NCBI GenBank assembly: GCA_007131625.1 | Contig: SLQC01000359.1 | Span: 1 to 5,397, forward strand | Length of the DNA stretch: 5,397 nt | From: Balneolales bacterium | GTDB taxonomy: Bacteria; Bacteroidota; Rhodothermia; Balneolales; Natronogracilivirgulaceae | Direction of reading: 5' to 3' | Shown: positions 1 through 3,366 of the stretch, piece by piece | How the letters are laid out: every line of letters begins with the position of its first letter | Position numbering within the stretch: the first letter of the stretch is position 1 | The notes under the pieces: generated by a model | The model's database searches: none | Seen by the model: the letters and a program-made list of their open reading frames with translations, nothing else | Told to the model about the DNA's origin: nothing | Program-made: the position numbers and the translations under genes

Positions 1-75
1 GAGCTATTTTCAAACCCCGAACTCATGGAAAACATGGAGTCAAATGCTAACCAATTGGGGCTCTTTGACTTTTAA
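1..75 (+). CDS. C-terminal end of an unidentified protein, possibly an IS4-type transposase (partial)
   Basis: Frame 1 is open from the left edge to a TAA at 73-75 and gives 24 residues ending NQLGLFDF. The start and nearly all of the protein lie outside the window. Several Bacteroidota IS4-type transposases, from memory, end in a similar Asn-Gln-Leu-x-Leu-Phe-Asp-Phe tail. A perfect palindrome begins three bases after the stop, which would suit an insertion-sequence end. Both points are suggestive only; 24 residues cannot prove a family. An alternative is the tail of any other protein whose C-terminus happens to be LFDF. The gene would run convergently toward the sigma factor gene. Confidence 0.45.
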   Translation, partial: ELFSNPELMENMESNANQLGLFDF

Positions 76-77
76 CC

Positions 78-91
78 GGACACTAGTGTCC
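78..91. repeat. Perfect 14-bp palindrome just after the stop of the partial gene
   Basis: GGACACTAGTGTCC reads identically on both strands. It starts 3 nt after the TAA of the partial gene at the left edge. It could be the terminal inverted repeat of an insertion sequence, a transcription stop hairpin of small size (no loop, so unlikely) or a protein-binding site. The insertion-sequence-end reading is preferred only because of the possible transposase tail beside it. Confidence 0.5.
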
Positions 92-139
92 CGATAATAT
101 CAATTACCAGTGGAGCCATAAGCGAGGAAAAAGTATCAA

Positions 140-170
140 TAACTAACAGTTCAAATAAATCCTGTTATTA
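140..170. repeat. AT-rich hairpin, possible weak terminator on the minus strand
   Basis: TAACAG (144-149) pairs with CTGTTA (162-167). With C143 bulged, three more pairs form (140-142 with 168-170), giving nine base pairs around a 12-nt loop. Read on the minus strand, a run of five T follows about 8 nt after the stem. That is too far and the stem too AT-rich for a classic Rho-independent terminator, so this is only a candidate end for the sigma factor transcript or for the convergent gene. Confidence 0.25.
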
Positions 171-173
171 CGG

Positions 174-195
174 TTCATCACTTTCATCACTTTCA
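174..195. repeat. Short tandem repeat, 9-bp period
   Basis: The unit TTCATCACT occurs twice in full and continues for part of a third copy (about 2.4 units). It lies in non-coding DNA. It is probably a slippage product with no assigned role. Confidence 0.6.
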
Positions 196-226
196 CCTGT
201 TTAAAATATTAGATTTCTTACGTCAG

Positions 227-250
227 ATGCTCAATGAACCGCGTCAGCGA
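227..250. repeat. 24-bp direct repeat, copy 1
   Basis: The copy begins ATGCTCAATG and ends CGTCAGCGA, and is identical over 24 bases to the copy at 346-369. The two starts are 119 bp apart. The hexamer CGTCAG also occurs immediately before this copy (221-226), so that it frames the left part of the repeat. After the repeat, both copies continue with AATGGC, but with a 5-base offset. This could be part of a dispersed intergenic repeat, the footprint of a mobile element or a binding site. Nothing here decides among these. Confidence 0.8.
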
Positions 251-345
251 TATACAATGGCGAGATAATATTTTTTACAAAGTGGCGCATGATTATTACG
301 GGCATTGGAATACTATGTGACTTTAAAAATCAAAGTAATTAACAC

Positions 346-369
346 ATGCTCAATGAACCGCGTCAGCGA
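346..369. repeat. 24-bp direct repeat, copy 2
   Basis: This is an exact copy of the 24 bases at 227-250 in the same orientation, ending 46 bp from the stop codon of the sigma factor gene. Flanking bases diverge immediately on the left side. On the right both copies run into AATGGC, directly here and after a short insertion in copy 1. That pattern suggests a slightly longer ancestral duplication. Confidence 0.8.
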
Positions 370-372
370 AAT

Positions 373-396
373 GGCCATGACGATTATAATCATGCC
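373..396 (-). terminator. Small hairpin just downstream of the sigma factor gene, candidate terminator
   Basis: GGCCATGA (373-380) can pair with TCATGCC (390-396) with one bulged base, giving a stem of seven pairs and a 9-nt loop. The loop region also contains the 10-bp palindrome GATTATAATC at 382-391, an alternative fold. The hairpin sits about 20 nt after the sigma gene stop in its direction of transcription. No T-run follows on the minus strand, so intrinsic termination is doubtful. Confidence 0.25.
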
Positions 397-415
397 TCTG
401 TGTGTCGGGTTGCCG

Positions 416-1018
416 TCATGGACGTTTCATGTGAAAAAAATCTGATAATTGCTCTCGCAGTGATTTAAGAGCTCTGCCCATTTGCGCCTCCACGGTTTTC
501 ACAGAGACTTCCAGCACATCCGCTATCTCCGAATAGCTGAGACCCTCATCACGGTTTAATGTGAAAATAAGTTTCATTCGTTCAGGCAGTTTGTTAACAG
601 CTTTTTGGATGTCAGCAAGTAACTTGCGATCTACCGACTGATCCAGGTGTGAATCCTGATGATACTGTCCTGATTTGTACAATTCCCACTCTAACTCTCT
701 CTCTACTTTGTGATGCTGAAGACATATTCTTTCCACCTTTTGATGCCTTAGATAGTCAAACGCCCTGTTTTGAGCCGCTTTGTATAAATATGACCGAGCG
801 GTTCCTTTAGGGTGCCATTGACTCCGTTGCAACCAGATATTCAGGAACAGATCCTGAATCAGGTTTTCACAGGTCGCCGGCAAATTAATATAGCGTTGAA
901 CAAATACACACAAATCTGAATAATAAGTACGAAAAAGGACTGAAAATGCCTCTTTATCTCCATCCCGAATTCTCCGGATAAGTTCAGCTTCATTAAATAT
1001 ATCTCTGGATTTGTTCAT
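416..1018 (-). CDS. ECF-type RNA polymerase sigma factor (sigma-70 family)
   Basis: The protein has 200 residues, the usual size for ECF (group 4) sigma factors, which direct core RNA polymerase to a small regulon. Region 2 spans about residues 20-93 and includes the core-binding ENLIQDLFLNIW stretch and the SYLYKAAQNRAFDYLR stretch that melts the -10 region. A linker follows (94-133) with a repeated KVER. Region 4 spans about 134-190 and ends in the -35-binding helix-turn-helix (LSYSEIADVLEVSVKTVEAQ). Regions 1 and 3 are absent, as expected. In Bacteroidota such factors usually pair with a FecR-type anti-sigma and a TonB-dependent SusC/SusD system; none is adjacent here. The ATG at 1016-1018 is the natural start, with a short lead-in to region 2. 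No good ribosome binding site precedes it. It is divergent from the secreted-protein genes at 1230 onward and may regulate them, but that is inference. Confidence 0.95.
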   Translation of the reverse strand: MNKSRDIFNEAELIRRIRDGDKEAFSVLFRTYYSDLCVFVQRYINLPATCENLIQDLFLNIWLQRSQWHPKGTARSYLYKAAQNRAFDYLRHQKVERICLQHHKVERELEWELYKSGQYHQDSHLDQSVDRKLLADIQKAVNKLPERMKLIFTLNRDEGLSYSEIADVLEVSVKTVEAQMGRALKSLREQLSDFFHMKRP

Positions 1019-1020
1019 TA

Positions 1021-1038
1021 GTAATTCTTGAAAATTAC
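1021..1038. promoter_or_regulatory. Imperfect palindrome next to the sigma factor start, candidate operator
   Basis: GTAATT and AATTAC form 6-bp arms around a 6-base centre, ending 2 bp from the sigma factor start codon. On the transcript this would lie in the immediate 5' leader, so it could either bind a regulator or form a weak hairpin over the initiation region. AT-rich DNA yields such palindromes by chance fairly often. Confidence 0.3.
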
Positions 1039-1058
1039 TCCATGATTAATTTACTTCA

Positions 1059-1073
1059 AAGTTTTGAAAACTT
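1059..1073. promoter_or_regulatory. Perfect 7-bp inverted repeat in the divergent intergenic region, candidate operator
   Basis: AAGTTTT and AAAACTT flank a single central G, giving a 15-bp near-palindrome. It lies 41 bp upstream of the sigma factor gene and 157 bp upstream of the LVIVD gene. The whole 1019-1229 spacer is AT-rich and must hold the promoters for both divergent genes. I searched it for the Bacteroidota promoter form (TTTG, then TAnnTTTG) and found only near-matches, for example around 1143-1149, so no promoter is called. Confidence 0.35.
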
Positions 1074-1229
1074 AAACCTCGATATCGTTACTATTGAAAT
1101 AAATCTTTTTTTACTAATACCTTTCAGAGTCTCGTTTTGTAATATTTTGAATCGTTTATTAGTAACAAACTGATCAAAAAAAATGGTATAGCCAAAATAT
1201 AACTCCTGTATTTTAAAAATGATTTAATT

Positions 1230-2135
1230 ATGAGGTTAACTTTTACATCAGTTGCTGCAGTAAAAGGAACAATTCCGGGAAAATATGGATGGTTTTCTGT
1301 TCATCTCCTTATTGCGATTTTTATTGTGGGTGTGGCGGGTCTCCAGGCTCAACCTGAATTTGACCCTGCCGCCATTTTTTTAACCTGGCAGCAAGATCCA
1401 ACATCTACCATGACCATCGACTGGCATACTACTCCGGATCAGCCGATCCGTCTTGGCGCCCTTATTGACACGCGCCTGAGATGTGCGCGCGGCATTTACC
1501 GCCATCCTATGAATGACTATGTATATGTCGCTGTAGGCCACTCTGATGGGGACAGCCATACAAACAGTTCTCTTGTAGTAAATGATATTTCAGATCCCGC
1601 CACTCCAGTTTTTATATCGGAAACAAAAGATGAAAAAATAACGGCTGGAAGTGAACTTTTCATAAGCGGCAGTTATTTGTATATGTCTGGATTCCGGGAT
1701 CATTTGGTCAAGATATTTGAATATAGTAATAGTTCAAGTACTGATTTCGTTATTCATCTGGAAGATGACAGACTTAGATATCCCAGGGGAATTTCTGGTA
1801 ATGATCGATATCTCTTTGTCAATTCTTCCGGTAACAAATCGATCGTAGCATTTGATATAACGAATCCGGCTGTACCTGTAAAAGCCGGTTCTATTTTTCA
1901 CCCGTTTCTCACCGGAGTTCGGCAGAGCACACTTGTAGAAAATCGGCTTTTTGTCACTTCCTGGCAGGGATCCGGAGTTTTTTTAGTGGATGTTTCATCT
2001 CCTGAGATTATGCAGTTGATCGACAGCCAATTTCATCATTCACTTTCTGGAGTCTACGGAATCACAGCCCGGGACAACTATATTTATGCAACAGCCACCG
2101 TCACAGGCGGACTTGTTGTCCTGGAATATTACTGA
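1230..2135 (+). CDS. Exported LVIVD-repeat beta-propeller protein with a phosphatase-type N-terminal segment
   Basis: The protein has 301 residues and no recognisable enzyme active site. Residues 1-40 form a long signal peptide (basic start, hydrophobic core about 22-38, likely cleavage after LQA). Residues 42-70 (FDPAAIFLTWQQDPTSTMTI and onward) resemble the opening strands of the Fn3-like domain that precedes the catalytic domain in bacterial purple-acid-phosphatase-type metallophosphoesterases. From about residue 72 the character changes to LVIVD-type propeller blades with the recurrent D-[IV]-[ST]-[DNS]-P element: NDISDPATPV (118-127), FDITNPAVPV (208-217), VDVSSPEIMQ (253-262). About five blades of about 45 residues are present. 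LVIVD propellers are extracytoplasmic or surface proteins of unknown or binding function. The ATG at 1230 follows an A/T-rich leader and is the only Met ahead of the signal core. The stop lies 4 nt before the next gene, suggesting one transcript. The phosphatase segment is too short to fold as a full domain, so this may be a deletion product or an assembly chimera. Confidence 0.85.
   Translation: MRLTFTSVAAVKGTIPGKYGWFSVHLLIAIFIVGVAGLQAQPEFDPAAIFLTWQQDPTSTMTIDWHTTPDQPIRLGALIDTRLRCARGIYRHPMNDYVYVAVGHSDGDSHTNSSLVVNDISDPATPVFISETKDEKITAGSELFISGSYLYMSGFRDHLVKIFEYSNSSSTDFVIHLEDDRLRYPRGISGNDRYLFVNSSGNKSIVAFDITNPAVPVKAGSIFHPFLTGVRQSTLVENRLFVTSWQGSGVFLVDVSSPEIMQLIDSQFHHSLSGVYGITARDNYIYATATVTGGLVVLEYY
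1435..1450. repeat. 6-bp inverted repeat at the phosphatase/LVIVD join
   Basis: CGGATC (1435-1440) and GATCCG (1445-1450) flank AGCC. It encodes residues 69-74, the place where similarity changes from phosphatase-type to propeller-type. The coincidence is worth noting as a possible recombination or deletion scar, though a 6-bp inverted repeat is also easily found by chance. Confidence 0.4.
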
Positions 2136-2139
2136 TCAT

Positions 2140-3243
2140 ATGCTGATGGTATACCATTCATTATATATCATTTTTTCCCTGATTCTATTCTCAGGAATGG
2201 AAGCCAACACCAGACAGCCCCTGATTGGGAGTGAGGAGACTGTTTTCGATCCGGCTGATGAATATGCCATGCCGGACTATGTTGAACCATCAACAAACTT
2301 CCTTTTCCATATTGAACGATTCGAAACCAACCCGATTATTCACAGGGAGATGCAAGGTCTTGTCGGTGATGCTGGAGTGAATATCAACGGGCCGTCACTC
2401 ATTCGCGTGCCTGACTGGATAGAAAATCCACTTGGGAACTATTACCTCTATTTTGCACATCATAAAGGGGCTTATATTCGATTGGCTTATGCCGATGATC
2501 TGGAAGGACCCTGGATCATCTATGAGCCCGGTGTGCTGCCTTTAGCAGATACACCCGGATATGCGAGTCACCCCGGAGATCACCTCGCCAGTCCGGATGT
2601 TCATATCGATCAAGATCGCAAACAGATCCGAATGTATTACCATCAACGACTTTCCACCGAAAATGATTTTTATTGGGGACAGGGAACCTATGTCGCGCTC
2701 TCGAAAGATGGCTTGAACTTTGAAGCAAAACCCGAAATTCTGGGACTTCCCTATTTTCGGGTTTATGAATACGATGGCTGGAGTTATGCAATTGCAAAGC
2801 ATGGACGTATTGGTGCAGTAATATATCGGTCACAAAACGGACTGACTGATTTTTCCGGTATAGAAGAAGCCCCAAGAGGGATACCCCGTGTACGGCATAA
2901 AGCCCTCTGGAAACACAATGGAATGCTGTATGTCTTTTTTTCAAGACTATTCGATGAACCCGAACATATTTACGTTTCAAGAATCGAGAATCTGGAGGAT
3001 GATTGGCAGGACTGGAGATTTACGGAACCACAGTCGGTATTGAGACCGGAAGAAGATTACGAAGGAGTGAATCAGCCGATAGAACGATCAGAGCCGGGTG
3101 TCACCTATGAATTTGTTCATCAATTACGTGATCCCGGGATATATGAAGAAGATGGACGTTTGTTTCTGTTATACTCGACCGCCGGTGAAAGAGCCATTGC
3201 CATTGCCGAACTACATTTTGAAGATCCTATAAGCATACCATAA
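2140..3243 (+). CDS. Exported GH43-like five-bladed beta-propeller protein, putative glycoside hydrolase
   Basis: From ATG 2140 the protein has 367 residues. Residues 1-22 form a signal peptide (YHSLYIIFSLILFSG core). Blade-like repeats of the GH43/GH32/GH117 superfold follow: NGPSLIRVPDWI (83-94) with NYYLYFAHHKG, YADDLEGPW (117-125), ASPDVHID (150-157) with IRMYYH, YVALSKDGLNF, HNGMLYVFFSR, and a last blade RDPGIYEEDGRLFLLYS (330-346). Such proteins usually hydrolyse arabino-, xylo- or galacto-configured side chains and oligosaccharides in the periplasm or outside the cell. I cannot assign the catalytic acid triad; Asp153 and Asp331 are candidates, while the first-blade motif is NGPS instead of the common Asp-Pro. 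An in-frame ATG at 2086 would overlap the previous gene and put 18 residues before the signal peptide, so 2140 (or 2146) is preferred. It lies 4 nt after the LVIVD gene and upstream of a pectate lyase, supporting a polysaccharide role. Substrate is unknown. Confidence 0.72.
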   Translation: MLMVYHSLYIIFSLILFSGMEANTRQPLIGSEETVFDPADEYAMPDYVEPSTNFLFHIERFETNPIIHREMQGLVGDAGVNINGPSLIRVPDWIENPLGNYYLYFAHHKGAYIRLAYADDLEGPWIIYEPGVLPLADTPGYASHPGDHLASPDVHIDQDRKQIRMYYHQRLSTENDFYWGQGTYVALSKDGLNFEAKPEILGLPYFRVYEYDGWSYAIAKHGRIGAVIYRSQNGLTDFSGIEEAPRGIPRVRHKALWKHNGMLYVFFSRLFDEPEHIYVSRIENLEDDWQDWRFTEPQSVLRPEEDYEGVNQPIERSEPGVTYEFVHQLRDPGIYEEDGRLFLLYSTAGERAIAIAELHFEDPISIP

Positions 3244-3366
3244 GAAATTTTCGAAGAAGAATCTAATACCTGATATGATAAAAAGCTGGCTTTGGCTACA
3301 GAATCTGACCTTGTACAGGATTTTTTTAGGAAAAGTATTTACAGCAACACATAAATTACGTAATCA
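3244..3366. other. Short spacer between the GH43-like gene and the lyase gene
   Basis: These 123 bases contain no clear terminator hairpin and no convincing Bacteroidota promoter; TTTG at 3291 lacks a good partner downstream. The gap is long enough for a separate promoter, so co-transcription of the lyase with the two upstream genes is likely but not shown. The base pattern just ahead of the lyase ATG (3367) is A/T-rich with no Shine-Dalgarno motif, as is usual for Bacteroidota. Confidence 0.5.

Larger units (their letters stand above)
76..415. other. Non-coding, repeat-bearing spacer between the partial gene and the sigma factor gene
   Basis: No open frame of credible length exists on either strand in these 340 bases; the longest candidates are below 30 codons and lack family resemblance. 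The stretch is AT-rich and contains the 14-bp palindrome, a hairpin at 140-170, a 9-bp-period tandem repeat at 174-195, two exact copies of a 24-bp repeat and a small hairpin close to the sigma gene stop. It lies downstream of two convergent genes. No FecR-like anti-sigma remnant could be seen in it, although this position often holds one. Confidence 0.6.

Noticed and set aside
323..398. 26-codon hydrophobic frame on the minus strand (begins MIIIVMAISL) spanning a copy of the 24-bp repeat
   Set aside because: The other repeat copy is in a frame broken by stops just around it, so the repeat is not conserved as coding sequence; too short to support.
1143..1149. Near-match to the Bacteroidota -7 promoter element on the plus strand
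   Set aside because: It is one base short of TAnnTTTG and has no TTTG at the correct distance upstream; such near-matches are common in AT-rich DNA.
2086..2139. Longer version of the GH43-like protein from the ATG at 2086
   Set aside because: It would overlap the LVIVD gene by 50 nt and put 18 polar residues before a signal peptide that begins naturally at the ATG at 2140 or 2146.
2516..2980. Antisense open frames (154 and 86 codons) within the GH43-like gene
   Set aside because: Both are shadows of a well-supported plus-strand gene; products are basic and low in recognisable structure.
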